Assembly: GCF_028473145.1 (NCBI RefSeq)
Contig: NZ_CP092370.1
Location: 744,001-808,000, forward strand
Direction: 5' to 3'
Origin: Flavobacterium sp. CBA20B-1
GTDB taxonomy: Bacteria; Bacteroidota; Bacteroidia; Flavobacteriales; Flavobacteriaceae
DNA: 64,000 bases
Below, piece after piece: positions 47,212 to 56,095 of this stretch (its first letter is position 1; each line of letters opens with the position of its first letter). The notes beneath the pieces are model-generated. The model searched no databases, was not told where the DNA came from, and worked only from the letters and a program-made list of their open reading frames with translations. The translations under genes were made by a program, and so were the position numbers.

Positions 47212-48036
47212 TTAAACAAAAAATCCAAAAGCAATTCCTATAAGTATTGCTAAAAGTTTTGCTAAATTAAACTTATGTCCTTCGCTGCTTTCAAATATTA
47301 TGGTTGATGATATATGGAAAAGAATACCAATTACAAAAGCAGATATAGGAACATAATATGCTGTTAAAACAGATAAGTTGGCAGAGAGATAAGTTCCCAA
47401 TGGTGTCATTAACGCAAAAACAGTCATGAACAGAAAAACAAATTTTTTGTTTAATTCTGCTTGTAAAAAGAATAATGTTAAAATTATGGCTATTGGAAAA
47501 TGGTGTATGGCAATTGCCCAAGCCAAATGCGTGTGCTGACTTACGGGCATTCCTTCAAACAAAGCATGCAAACACAAACTGGCAAATAATAACCACGGCA
47601 TTGAAGTCATCTTTTCATGTACGTGCACGTGTCCATGTTCTGCACCTTTTGAGAAATATTCTAGAATAATCTGGAAAATAATTCCCAACATTATAAACAA
47701 ACCGATTTCTTTCATGGCTCCATGATCGTGATTATGAGTTACTGATGGAGTAGCGTTTGAATGATGGTGATGATCTGTATGGACGGCATCATGGGGGTGA
47801 TCATTTAAATAGTGATCCATTGAAGACTTTATTGGTTCAGCAACCACCTCTGAATGATTTCCTTCAATAACATACGCATATACTTCTGGCAACAAGTGCG
47901 AAACGGTCATGGTCAATAAAAAAGAACCGCTAAATGCTAACAACAATTTAATGGTTTTCTTTTTGGCTGGCTTTACAATAATTGCCAAAAAATAGCCAAG
48001 AATTACTGCCAAAAAGGGTAATAAATAGGTATCCAT
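47212..48036 (-). CDS. ZIP-family divalent metal transporter
   Basis: A 274-residue inner-membrane protein with about eight helices. The metal site lies in helices IV and V (SLCLHALFEGMP and AIAIHHFPIAIILT, the H-x-x-x-E/HH-x-x-P pattern of ZIP proteins). A long His-rich loop at about 75-105 (DHYLNDHPHDAVHTDHHHH) and a second (GHVHVHE) suit zinc or similar metal capture. Its ATG overlaps the stop of the upstream methyltransferase gene by one base. Confidence 0.9.
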   Translation of the reverse strand: MDTYLLPFLAVILGYFLAIIVKPAKKKTIKLLLAFSGSFLLTMTVSHLLPEVYAYVIEGNHSEVVAEPIKSSMDHYLNDHPHDAVHTDHHHHSNATPSVTHNHDHGAMKEIGLFIMLGIIFQIILEYFSKGAEHGHVHVHEKMTSMPWLLFASLCLHALFEGMPVSQHTHLAWAIAIHHFPIAIILTLFFLQAELNKKFVFLFMTVFALMTPLGTYLSANLSVLTAYYVPISAFVIGILFHISSTIIFESSEGHKFNLAKLLAILIGIAFGFFV

Positions 48037-48767
48037 TATTTAAAAATCATGATTAAACGGTCCGATTCGCTTTTGTGAAATTTATTCAATTTATAATCGC
48101 CAAAAATATCCAATAAGAATATTTCTGCTTGATGCATCATGGTTTCAAAATCTTCTAAAGTAAAAGCTTTTACTTTTTCAGTAAAATCATACGATTCATT
48201 ATCGTGCTCGAAAGCAATGTTTTTAAAAATATAGCCGTTTTCTGCCCAGCGTTTGATGTTGAAAGTAATCTCATTAACCACTTTAGTTTCCTTTTCCACT
48301 AAATTATCCATCACTTTATGCACATTCATAAAATCGATTACGGCAAAACCATATTCTTTCAAACTTGCTTTTATAGCTTTTAAAGCAGTTAAATGATCTG
48401 CTTCGTTTTCAAAATAGCCAAAACTTGTAAAAAAATTAAAAATTGCATCAAACTTCTCTTCAAATGGTTCGCGCATGTCTTGCACCTGAAAATGCAATTT
48501 TTCATTTTCAAATTGTTTTGCAAATTCTATGTTGTTTACAGATAAATCTGCCCCCATTACATCATAGCCCAATCGATTTAGATAAATAGAATGTCTTCCA
48601 CGTCCGCATGCTAAATCAAGCACCTTTGCCGCTTCAGGAAGATTCAGATAATTGGTAATATTGTCAATAAACAATTGTGCTTCTGTATAGTCGCGATCTT
48701 TATAAAGTATATGATAATAGGGACTGTTGAACCAATTTTTAAACCAATTTTTTTGAGATTCTTGCAT
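48036..48767 (-). CDS. Class I SAM-dependent methyltransferase
   Basis: A 243-residue methyltransferase with the SAM-binding motif VLDLACGRGRHSIYL near residue 60 and the FDAIFNFFTSFGYFE block. The N-terminus KNWFNSPYYHILYKDRD is a conserved opening in Bacteroidota members of unknown substrate. I chose the ATG at 48767; a longer frame runs upstream into the divergent gene and is a shadow. It is cotranslated with the ZIP transporter gene (TAATG junction). Confidence 0.88.
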   Translation of the reverse strand: MQESQKNWFKNWFNSPYYHILYKDRDYTEAQLFIDNITNYLNLPEAAKVLDLACGRGRHSIYLNRLGYDVMGADLSVNNIEFAKQFENEKLHFQVQDMREPFEEKFDAIFNFFTSFGYFENEADHLTALKAIKASLKEYGFAVIDFMNVHKVMDNLVEKETKVVNEITFNIKRWAENGYIFKNIAFEHDNESYDFTEKVKAFTLEDFETMMHQAEIFLLDIFGDYKLNKFHKSESDRLIMIFK

Positions 48768-48776
48768 TTTAGAAAT

Positions 48777-48805
48777 TTTGGAAACGCAAAAATACACTAT
48801 TTTTG
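48777..48805. promoter_or_regulatory. Overlapping divergent promoters
   Basis: Rightward: TTTG at 48777-48780, 17 bases, then TATTTTTG at 48798-48805. Leftward: TATTTTTG on the minus strand at plus 48787-48794, without a clear -33. The two -7 boxes form an inverted repeat separated by three bases. Confidence 0.55.
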
Positions 48806-48849
48806 TAGAATTAAATAAATTTATCGTTCCCGAAGGAAAGGAATTGTCT

Positions 48850-50019
48850 ATGGAAAATTTTAAAATGGTGGCTAAAACCTTCTTTGGTTTTGAAGAAATT
48901 TTAGCAAATGAATTAATAAAGCTTGGTGCACAACGCGTGGAACAAGGAACGCGCATGGTGAGCTTTTACGGTGATAAAGGTTTTATGTACAAAGCAAATT
49001 TAGCTTTGCGAACTGCCTTAAAAATATTAAAACCCATAAAACAATTCAAAGTTTATAATGAAACAAGCTTATATAATGGGATGCAAAGCATTGATTGGAG
49101 CGAATTTTTAAGCGTGCACCAATCATTTTTGATAGATGCTACCATTTTTTCAGAGCAATTTAATCACTCTCAATTTGTTGCCTTGAAAAGTAAAGATGCT
49201 ATAGTGGATCAATTTAAGAAGAAGTTTGACAACCGCCCCAATATTGATAAAGATCATCCCGATTTACGAATAAATATTCATATTCAAAAAGATCTTTGTA
49301 CGGTTTCACTAGATACATCGGGCGCATCACTGCACCATCGCGGATACCGAACAGCCACTAATATCGCACCAATTAATGAGGTTTTAGCAGCCGGAATTTT
49401 AATTTTAAGCGGATGGTCTGGGCAATCAAATTTTTTAGACCCAATGTGCGGTTCAGGTACTTTTTTGGTGGAAGCAGCCATGATTGCATGCAATATTCCG
49501 CCCAATATCAATAGAAAAGAGTTTGCTTTTGAAAAATGGAACGATTGGGATGCGGATTTGTTTGAAAAAGTAGAAGAATCATTGTTAAAGAAAATCACCG
49601 ATTTTCATTATGATATTTTTGGTTATGACAAAGCACCTTCTGCCATTGCAAAAGCAAAAGATAACGCTTATAACGCTAATTTAGAGGAATATATAAAAAT
49701 TGAACAACGCAATTTTTTCGAAACTGAAAAAGAAGTAAACGGACACTTACACATGGTTTTTAATCCGCCCTATGGAGAGCGATTAGATATTGATTTGGAA
49801 CGTTTTTACCGTGAAATGGGTGATACGCTAAAGCAGAATTATCCTGGAACGAATGCTTGGTTTATTACCGGAAATGTGGAAGCTTTAAAATTTGTGGGAT
49901 TAAAACCATCACGAAAAATAAAGTTATTCAACGGAAAATTAGAAGCCCGTTTAGTAAAATATGAAATGTATGAAGGCAGTAAACGAACAAAATTTCAAAT
50001 AAAAAACAGTAATGAATAA
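48850..50019 (+). CDS. THUMP-domain RNA (guanine-N2) methyltransferase (RlmL N-like)
   Basis: The 389-residue protein has an N-terminal ferredoxin-like/THUMP region (KTFFGFEEILANELIKLG through KDLCTVSLDTSGASLHHRGY) and a Rossmann methyltransferase domain (FLDPMCGSGTFLVEAAM) with the catalytic NPPY motif (MVFNPPYGERL). This is the RlmL/YcbY N-terminal type, which makes m2G2445 in 23S rRNA in E. coli; the exact site here is inferred. The ATG at 48850 is supported by the promoter at 48777-48805. Its end overlaps the next small gene by 8 bases. Confidence 0.9.
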   Translation: MENFKMVAKTFFGFEEILANELIKLGAQRVEQGTRMVSFYGDKGFMYKANLALRTALKILKPIKQFKVYNETSLYNGMQSIDWSEFLSVHQSFLIDATIFSEQFNHSQFVALKSKDAIVDQFKKKFDNRPNIDKDHPDLRINIHIQKDLCTVSLDTSGASLHHRGYRTATNIAPINEVLAAGILILSGWSGQSNFLDPMCGSGTFLVEAAMIACNIPPNINRKEFAFEKWNDWDADLFEKVEESLLKKITDFHYDIFGYDKAPSAIAKAKDNAYNANLEEYIKIEQRNFFETEKEVNGHLHMVFNPPYGERLDIDLERFYREMGDTLKQNYPGTNAWFITGNVEALKFVGLKPSRKIKLFNGKLEARLVKYEMYEGSKRTKFQIKNSNE

Positions 50020-50251
50020 AGCTACTAAAATTTTAATTATTCAGTTTTTGTGTTTTGCAGTAATCTTTTTAGCAGCACGTGTAATCATTGTAAACTTTAA
50101 TCTGTTAAGCGGTTTATGGATACCCATTGTGAGTGGCGTTGCTGCCATCCTTTTAGCACCACAATTCAAAGTTTTTAAAATTGATGGAAAAGAAACGGTT
50201 TTTGTGGCATGGCTTTTTAGCAAAAAAGGAAAACCTGTAAATTGGTTGTGA
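50012..50251 (+). CDS. Small hypothetical membrane protein
   Basis: The 79-residue protein has two hydrophobic helices (ILIIQFLCFAVIFLAARVII and LWIPIVSGVAAILLAP) and a short basic tail. It overlaps the methyltransferase gene by 8 bases, implying coupled translation. Function unknown. A weak hairpin (GTGAAAA/TTTTCAC, 50249-50278) follows its stop codon. Confidence 0.75.
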   Translation: MNKATKILIIQFLCFAVIFLAARVIIVNFNLLSGLWIPIVSGVAAILLAPQFKVFKIDGKETVFVAWLFSKKGKPVNWL

Positions 50252-50367
50252 AAACCTATCATTTATGTGCTTTTCACATTTCCTTTTTCCATTTTATTTT
50301 GCTATTTTTACGAAAATTGATCTAAAAAATATTATATCAGAGAAAGGTTTTTTTAAAAATACATATT

Positions 50368-52689
50368 ATGCTTTTACCCATTATTCTCATTTTTTTGTTG
50401 GCATTTGGATTATTACTCCTAAAACCGCAAAAAATTTTAAGTTTTTTTAAATTTCTATGGGTATTACCTCTTTTATTGGTATTCTACTTTTCAGGGTATT
50501 TGCCATCGGTGTACGAAGGTTCGCAGGTAGTATTTTTTCGAAACTCATGGATTCCGTCATTAGGAATTTCATTAGACTTTAAATTAGACGGTCTTTCAAT
50601 GCTTTTTTCATTAATGATTACTGGCATTGGAACACTTATCTATTTATATGCAGCACAATACTTAAAAAGAGATGCTAACTTGCACCGCTTTTTTTCGTAT
50701 CTAACCATGTTTATGGGGGCTATGCTGGGCTTGGTGCTTTCAGACAATTTAATAACTTTATTTATTTTTTGGGAATTAACCAGTATTAGCTCTTTTTTCT
50801 TGATAGGGTTTAATACCACGCAAGAAGAGTCGCGAAAAAGTGCATTGTGGGCTTTGAGCATCACGGGTTTAGGCGGATTTTTACTTTTGGCTGCCTTTGT
50901 ACTCATTGGTACCGTTGCAGGAACTTACTCTATTAATCAACTACTTACACAGTCAGATGTATTGGTAAACAATTCGTTTTATTACATTATTATCTTTTTA
51001 CTTTTTGGCGGTGCATTTACTAAATCGGCACAGTTTCCATTTCACTTTTGGTTACCGGGTGCTATGAAAGCTCCAACGCCAGTTTCGGCTTATTTACATT
51101 CCGCCACAATGGTAAAAGCTGGTATTTATCTACTAGCGCGTTTTTCACCTATTTTGGGTGGTGATGTGGTGTGGAATTACACACTTATGATTGTTGGTGC
51201 ACTCACAATGGTTATGGGAGCCGTTTTAAGTGTTTTTTATAAAGATATGAAAGGATTGCTTGCTTATTCAACCATTTCTGCATTAGGAATTATTGTATTT
51301 TTATTAGGAGTAGGCACCGAGGCTGCCATTTATGCTGCGTGCACTTTTATCTTGGTTCATGCTTTGTACAAAGCTTCATTATTCTTAATAACAGGAATTG
51401 TGGACCACCAAACGCACACCCGTGATTTATCGATATTGAGAGGCTTGCGAAAAATAATGCCTTTAGTTGCTGTTGCAGGATTTATCGCGGCGCTTTCAAG
51501 TGGAGGTATTCCGCTAACTTTTGGATTTTTAAGTAAAGAACTGATTTACGGTGTTACAACCGATTTTATGTTTACCCAAGAATCTATCGTTTTATTGACA
51601 GGAGCGGCACTGATAACCAATGTTTTTCTTACTGCTTCGGGCTTTCTTGCCGGTATAAGACCCTTTTTTGGTAAACTACCCGAGCGTTTTCAATCGGTTC
51701 AAAAACCTCATTTCTTGTTGTGGTTTCCACCGGTTTTGTTATCGGTTTTTACTGTTTTGTTTGGTGTGTTTCCTGTACTTCCTAACACGCTTTTTTTAAA
51801 AGCTTCTGTGCGATCGGTGTTAGGAAAACTACCCGAAATGTATCTTTCGTTGTGGCATGGTTTTAACACGGTTTTACTTTTAAGTGCCATTACTATTGTG
51901 GTAGGAACCGCATTGTATTTTTCTATAAAACCATCAGAAAAAGGTGAAAAAAGTTTAGAGATTATCCGCCGGTTTGCTCCTCAACGATTCATTGCTGCAA
52001 CTACACAAGCTATTAAAAGGTTTGCTTTTAAATATACCCGCTTTTTTCACAATGGCTATTTGCGTATCTACATTATGTTTATCATTTTGTTTTTTATGGG
52101 AATTGTGGGTTACAAACTTTTTGCCGATGTTCCTTTACGGGTAAATACCGAAGGTTTATCAGAATTTAGGATTTATGAATTTCTCGTATTTGTCATTACA
52201 ATTATTGCCATATATTTCATTACCACAACCACATCGCGCTTAACATCAATTGCAGCACTCGGAGTTATTGGCTATTCTATCTGTTTGATTTTTGTTTTTT
52301 ATGGTGCACCCGATTTGGCGATGACGCAGTTTGCAATTGATACGCTAACAGTGGTTTTATTTGTATTGGTTCTTTTCAAATTACCGCCATTTTTACGGTT
52401 CACAAACCCTAAAATTCAGTTTATAGATGGTGTAATTGCTGTGGCTTTTGGAATTTTAATCGCACTGATCACTTTGCAAGCATTGGTATCACCTTCCGAC
52501 CAAAGTGTTAGTAAATTTTATGCAGATAATGCCTACAAATTGGCTAAAGGAAAAAATGTGGTGAATGTTATTTTGGTGGATTACAGGGGATTTGACACGT
52601 TTATTGAAACAATTGTACTTGCAATTGCTGCAATTGGCGTATATAGTATTTTAAAATATAAAACGAAAGATGGAGAAAAATCGGAATAA
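50368..52689 (+). CDS. mrpA: Mrp Na+(K+)/H+ antiporter subunit A
   Basis: MrpA is the largest subunit of the multisubunit secondary antiporter that exports Na+ or K+ for protons and is related to complex I NuoL. The 773 residues form about 20 helices. The antiporter core carries FHFWLPGAMKAPTPVSAYLH, HSATMVKAG and the conserved Lys/Glu residues (NLITLFIFWELTSISSFF). The C-terminal third has the MbhD/E-like part (GAPDLAMTQFAIDTLTVVL, VVNVILVDYRGFDTF). It heads a seven-gene operon in the classic order and overlaps mrpB by 20 bases. Confidence 0.95.
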   Translation: MLLPIILIFLLAFGLLLLKPQKILSFFKFLWVLPLLLVFYFSGYLPSVYEGSQVVFFRNSWIPSLGISLDFKLDGLSMLFSLMITGIGTLIYLYAAQYLKRDANLHRFFSYLTMFMGAMLGLVLSDNLITLFIFWELTSISSFFLIGFNTTQEESRKSALWALSITGLGGFLLLAAFVLIGTVAGTYSINQLLTQSDVLVNNSFYYIIIFLLFGGAFTKSAQFPFHFWLPGAMKAPTPVSAYLHSATMVKAGIYLLARFSPILGGDVVWNYTLMIVGALTMVMGAVLSVFYKDMKGLLAYSTISALGIIVFLLGVGTEAAIYAACTFILVHALYKASLFLITGIVDHQTHTRDLSILRGLRKIMPLVAVAGFIAALSSGGIPLTFGFLSKELIYGVTTDFMFTQESIVLLTGAALITNVFLTASGFLAGIRPFFGKLPERFQSVQKPHFLLWFPPVLLSVFTVLFGVFPVLPNTLFLKASVRSVLGKLPEMYLSLWHGFNTVLLLSAITIVVGTALYFSIKPSEKGEKSLEIIRRFAPQRFIAATTQAIKRFAFKYTRFFHNGYLRIYIMFIILFFMGIVGYKLFADVPLRVNTEGLSEFRIYEFLVFVITIIAIYFITTTTSRLTSIAALGVIGYSICLIFVFYGAPDLAMTQFAIDTLTVVLFVLVLFKLPPFLRFTNPKIQFIDGVIAVAFGILIALITLQALVSPSDQSVSKFYADNAYKLAKGKNVVNVILVDYRGFDTFIETIVLAIAAIGVYSILKYKTKDGEKSE

Positions 52690-53107
52690 TGAACGTTTAG
52701 ACAGAACCATTTTACGGACATCTACAAACTATTTGCTTCCGTTGTTGATTTTGTTTTCAATATTTTTATTAATTCGCGGACATTATTTGTCTGGTGGAGG
52801 ATTTGTTGGCGGCTTAGTGGCATCCATTGCATTTGTGTTGCATTCGTTTGCATACAGTCCGTATCAAACTGTAAAAATGTTTGCCATAAAACCCTTTTTT
52901 GTCATACCAACCGGTTTGATAATTTGCTTTTTAAGCGGTTTGCTGCCTGTTTTGTTAGGTTATCCGTTTATGAGCGTAGTTTGGTTTGCCGATTCGGTTG
53001 TGGTGATTGGTGCATTGGGTTCGGCTTTAATATTTGATATTGGTGTGTATATGGTCGTGATTGGCGTGGTATTAACCATTTTATTTACAATTTCAGAAAA
53101 CACATAA
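52670..53107 (+). CDS. mrpB: Mrp antiporter subunit B
   Basis: The 145-residue, four-helix subunit has the MnhB signature LLIRGHYLSGGGFVGGLVA. It overlaps mrpA by 20 bases and is 6 bp ahead of mrpC, so all are on one transcript. It is a separate gene here, not fused to subunit A as in group 2 Mrp operons. Confidence 0.93.
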   Translation: MEKNRNNERLDRTILRTSTNYLLPLLILFSIFLLIRGHYLSGGGFVGGLVASIAFVLHSFAYSPYQTVKMFAIKPFFVIPTGLIICFLSGLLPVLLGYPFMSVVWFADSVVVIGALGSALIFDIGVYMVVIGVVLTILFTISENT

Positions 53108-53113
53108 AAAATT

Positions 53114-53467
53114 ATGGAATTACTATTGGTTATTTTAGTAGGTGCTTTTTATTCATCGGGCATTTATATGATGTTTCGCCGCAGCATGGTGAAACTCTTG
53201 TTGGGATTATTGCTGTTAGGAAACGGTGCAAACTTACTCATTTTTCTTATTGGTGGAATCACCAAAGGCAAAGCCCCTATCATAAAACCTGAAAACAATG
53301 CATTTCACGAAATTTATGCAGATCCGGTGCCGCAAGCGTTAATTCTTACTGCAATTGTAATCAGTTTTGCACTAACAGCTTTTGCCATTGTTTTGCTCAA
53401 AAGGGTTTACACAACCACAGGATCCGATGATTTGGATTCGTTAAATGTTCAAGATTTAGATATATGA
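53114..53467 (+). CDS. mrpC: Mrp antiporter subunit C (NuoK-like)
   Basis: The 117-residue, three-helix protein is related to complex I NuoK. GLLLLGNGANLLIFLIGG and DPVPQALILTAIVISFAL are the family hallmarks. The last four bases (ATGA) overlap the start of mrpD. Confidence 0.94.
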   Translation: MELLLVILVGAFYSSGIYMMFRRSMVKLLLGLLLLGNGANLLIFLIGGITKGKAPIIKPENNAFHEIYADPVPQALILTAIVISFALTAFAIVLLKRVYTTTGSDDLDSLNVQDLDI

Positions 53468-54975
53468 TTACAAATTTTATACTTGCCCCCATATTAATGC
53501 ACATGTTCACGGCAATTGTGCTTCTTTTTTTCTGGCAAAAAGTACTTGTTCAGAAAATAATTAGCATTGTGGGCAATAGCATTGCATTTTTACTTTGTTT
53601 GCGAATGTTCGAAATGACCATGTCCAACGGGTATCTCACATTGCAGTTGGGCAGTTGGCAAGCACCTTTTGGTATCACATTTATTGCTGATACCCTCAGT
53701 GCCATTATGGTACTTTTAACGGCTTTGGTATCGTTGGCAGTAGGCATTTATTCCACAGCAAGTTTAAACGAAAGCCGTATTAGATTTGGATATTTCTTTA
53801 TCTTTCACTTTTTAGTAATGGGACTTTTAGGAGCTTTTCTAACAGGTGATATCTTTAATTTATATGTGTGGTTTGAAGTGGTTATTATATCATCTTTTAT
53901 CTTATTAACGGTTGGTGGAAAAAAAAGACAAATGGAAGGTGCCATAAAGTACGTAACCATGAATATGCTGGGCTCGGTTATTTTTCTTACCGCAATTGGT
54001 ATTTTATACGGAATTACCGGAACTTTAAACATTGCCGACCTAGCTCTAAAAGTAGCACAAGTTGAAAACACGGGTTTGGTAACAGTAACATCTTTATTGT
54101 TTTTTGTGGCATTTGGAATTAAATCGGCGGTATTTCCTTTGTATTTTTGGTTGCCATCTGCTTATCACACACCACCATCTGCCATTGCAGCCATTTTTGG
54201 AGGTTTGTTAACAAAAATGGGGGTTTATGCAATGTTGCGCGTTTTTACCGTAATTTTTCAACCCGATTATTTTACGCTCGTGCTCTTTTCTGTAATTGCA
54301 ATTTTAACCTTGTTAACAGGTGCGTTAGGAACTATTAATAAAAAAAGTATCCGAAGGGTTTTATCGTATTTAATTGTTTGTCATATTGGTTTTTTTATTG
54401 CCGGTATGGGTTTAAATACAGAATGGGCATTTGTGGCAATTGTTTTTTATTTGATACACGATGTTATTGTAAAAAGCAATGTTTTTATGATTTCGGGTGT
54501 TATTGTAAAAATGCGCGAAACGGTTGATATGACGCGTTTGGGAAGTTTATTAAAAGATTATCCTAAATTTTCATTTGTCGCTGCGTTGGTGCTTTTTTCA
54601 TTGGTAGGAATTCCGCCTTTGTCTGGTTTTTGGCCTAAAATTTTATTGTTTCAAGAAACCTTTAAACAAGAAAACTATTTGTTACTTGCTGCACTCATCA
54701 TTGCCAGCTTTGTAACCTTGTTTGTAATTGTAAGAATTTGGTCTGAAGCATTTTGGAAAGAATCTCCCAAACCCATCACCGAAGAAATAGATCATTTTGA
54801 ATCCTTTCCCTTTTCAGGAAAAATTGCATTAATTGCACCTATTGTTGGCTTAGCATTTGTATCTTTATATATTGGATTAAGTGCAAACAGCTTTATGAAA
54901 TTATCAGAAAAGGCAGCGTATGAAATGAAAAATCCCGAAATTTATATTGAAAATGTTTTAGGAGCAAAACAATAA
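53464..54975 (+). CDS. mrpD: Mrp antiporter subunit D (NuoM/N-like)
   Basis: The 503-residue antiporter-like subunit has about 14 helices. FNLYVWFEVVIISSFILL holds the conserved Glu, and VFPLYFWLPSAYHTPPSAIA the ion-channel region with IFGGLLTKMGVYAMLR. It pairs with MrpA in ion translocation. It overlaps mrpC by four bases and ends 2 bp before mrpE. Confidence 0.95.
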   Translation: MITNFILAPILMHMFTAIVLLFFWQKVLVQKIISIVGNSIAFLLCLRMFEMTMSNGYLTLQLGSWQAPFGITFIADTLSAIMVLLTALVSLAVGIYSTASLNESRIRFGYFFIFHFLVMGLLGAFLTGDIFNLYVWFEVVIISSFILLTVGGKKRQMEGAIKYVTMNMLGSVIFLTAIGILYGITGTLNIADLALKVAQVENTGLVTVTSLLFFVAFGIKSAVFPLYFWLPSAYHTPPSAIAAIFGGLLTKMGVYAMLRVFTVIFQPDYFTLVLFSVIAILTLLTGALGTINKKSIRRVLSYLIVCHIGFFIAGMGLNTEWAFVAIVFYLIHDVIVKSNVFMISGVIVKMRETVDMTRLGSLLKDYPKFSFVAALVLFSLVGIPPLSGFWPKILLFQETFKQENYLLLAALIIASFVTLFVIVRIWSEAFWKESPKPITEEIDHFESFPFSGKIALIAPIVGLAFVSLYIGLSANSFMKLSEKAAYEMKNPEIYIENVLGAKQ

Positions 54976-54977
54976 TT

Positions 54978-55457
54978 ATGTTACAAAATTTTTTATTAAA
55001 CATATTGCTTACGTTTGTTTGGGTGGCGCTCACCGGACACTTAGACTATGCCAATTTTATATTTGGATATGCCGTGGGCTTTTTTATTTTGTGGATGATC
55101 AACCGCTCTGTTCGAGGCAATACTGAGTATTTTTATAGGGTTCCGAAAATATTTGCTTTTATATTATTGTTTTTTTATGATCTCTTAAAAGCAAATTATG
55201 AAGTAACAATGGACGTAATCACCCCCAATTACAACATGAGGCCCGGAATTATTAAATATGAATTGGAAGCAAAAACCGATTTTGAAATCACTATGCTTGC
55301 AAACATGATTGCCTTAACACCAGGAACAGTTGTGATTGATCTTTCAAAGGATAAAAAATTTATGTACATACATGTAATGTATCTTACCAATAAAGAACAA
55401 TTTGTAAAAAGATTGAACAATAGAATTGAAAAAAAATTACTAGAAATAATACGATAA
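54978..55457 (+). CDS. mrpE: Mrp antiporter subunit E
   Basis: A 159-residue protein with two or three N-terminal helices and a cytoplasmic C-terminal domain. MIALTPGTVVIDLSKDKKFMYIHVM is the MnhE pattern, and YDLLKANYEVTMDV is also conserved. It is needed for full antiporter activity in studied systems. Spacing to mrpD and mrpF is 2 and 1 bp. Confidence 0.93.
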   Translation: MLQNFLLNILLTFVWVALTGHLDYANFIFGYAVGFFILWMINRSVRGNTEYFYRVPKIFAFILLFFYDLLKANYEVTMDVITPNYNMRPGIIKYELEAKTDFEITMLANMIALTPGTVVIDLSKDKKFMYIHVMYLTNKEQFVKRLNNRIEKKLLEIIR

Positions 55458-55458
55458 T

Positions 55459-55734
55459 ATGAGTGTTGAAAGTTATTTAGGATATGTAGTAATGCCTATT
55501 ATTTGTTTGTCTATTTTTTTTATAATGTTGCGATTTATAAAAGGCCCACAAGTAGTAGATCGGGTAGTAGCGCTAGATTTGCTCATCACTGTGGGTGTGG
55601 CATTTATTACCTTGTTCAGCATCATTGTAAACAACTCATTATTTCTAGACGAAGCAATGATTTTGGCACTAATCGCCTTTTTAAGCACCGTAGCCTTTTC
55701 ATATTATATTTATAAACGCAAAAGAGATGAATGA
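55459..55734 (+). CDS. mrpF: Mrp antiporter subunit F
   Basis: A 91-residue, three-helix protein with the MnhF signature RFIKGPQVVDRVVALDLL and the helix ITLFSIIVNNSLFLDEAMIL. It overlaps mrpG by 8 bases. Confidence 0.93.
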   Translation: MSVESYLGYVVMPIICLSIFFIMLRFIKGPQVVDRVVALDLLITVGVAFITLFSIIVNNSLFLDEAMILALIAFLSTVAFSYYIYKRKRDE

Positions 55735-56095
55735 TTTTTTAATAATGTTTTTAAGCACACTAGGAGCTATTTTTATATTGATAGCCTCTTGGGGTATCCT
55801 TAAAATGCCCGATTTTTATTCCCGTTTATCTGTTACCATCAAAGCAGCTACTTTGGGTATTGGGTGCATCTTGATTGCTGCCGCCTTGCATTTTTCAGAT
55901 TTTTCGGTTACAACAAAAGCAATAGCCATTATTTTCTTTTTATTCATCACCTCGCCCGTGGCAGGCTTTTTAATAAGTAAAGTTGCTTATCTCACCGGCA
56001 CCAAGTTGTGGAAAAACTCCATCATCGATGAGCTTAAAAACGATAAAGATGCAGAAGATTTACACCAAAAAAATAAGGAACAAAATGAAAAATAA
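55727..56095 (+). CDS. mrpG: Mrp antiporter subunit G
   Basis: A 122-residue, three-helix protein. GILKMPDFYSRLSVTIKAATLG and FLFITSPVAGFLISKVAY match MnhG/PhaG subunits. A charged tail of about 25 residues follows the last helix. It completes the set A-B-C-D-E-F-G, and its final 11 bases overlap the glycerophosphodiesterase gene. Confidence 0.94.
   Translation: MNDFLIMFLSTLGAIFILIASWGILKMPDFYSRLSVTIKAATLGIGCILIAAALHFSDFSVTTKAIAIIFFLFITSPVAGFLISKVAYLTGTKLWKNSIIDELKNDKDAEDLHQKNKEQNEK

Noticed and set aside
48768..48956. An N-terminal extension of the SAM methyltransferase to 306 codons
   Set aside because: The added residues are antisense to the promoter and first codons of the rRNA methyltransferase gene and do not resemble the family.
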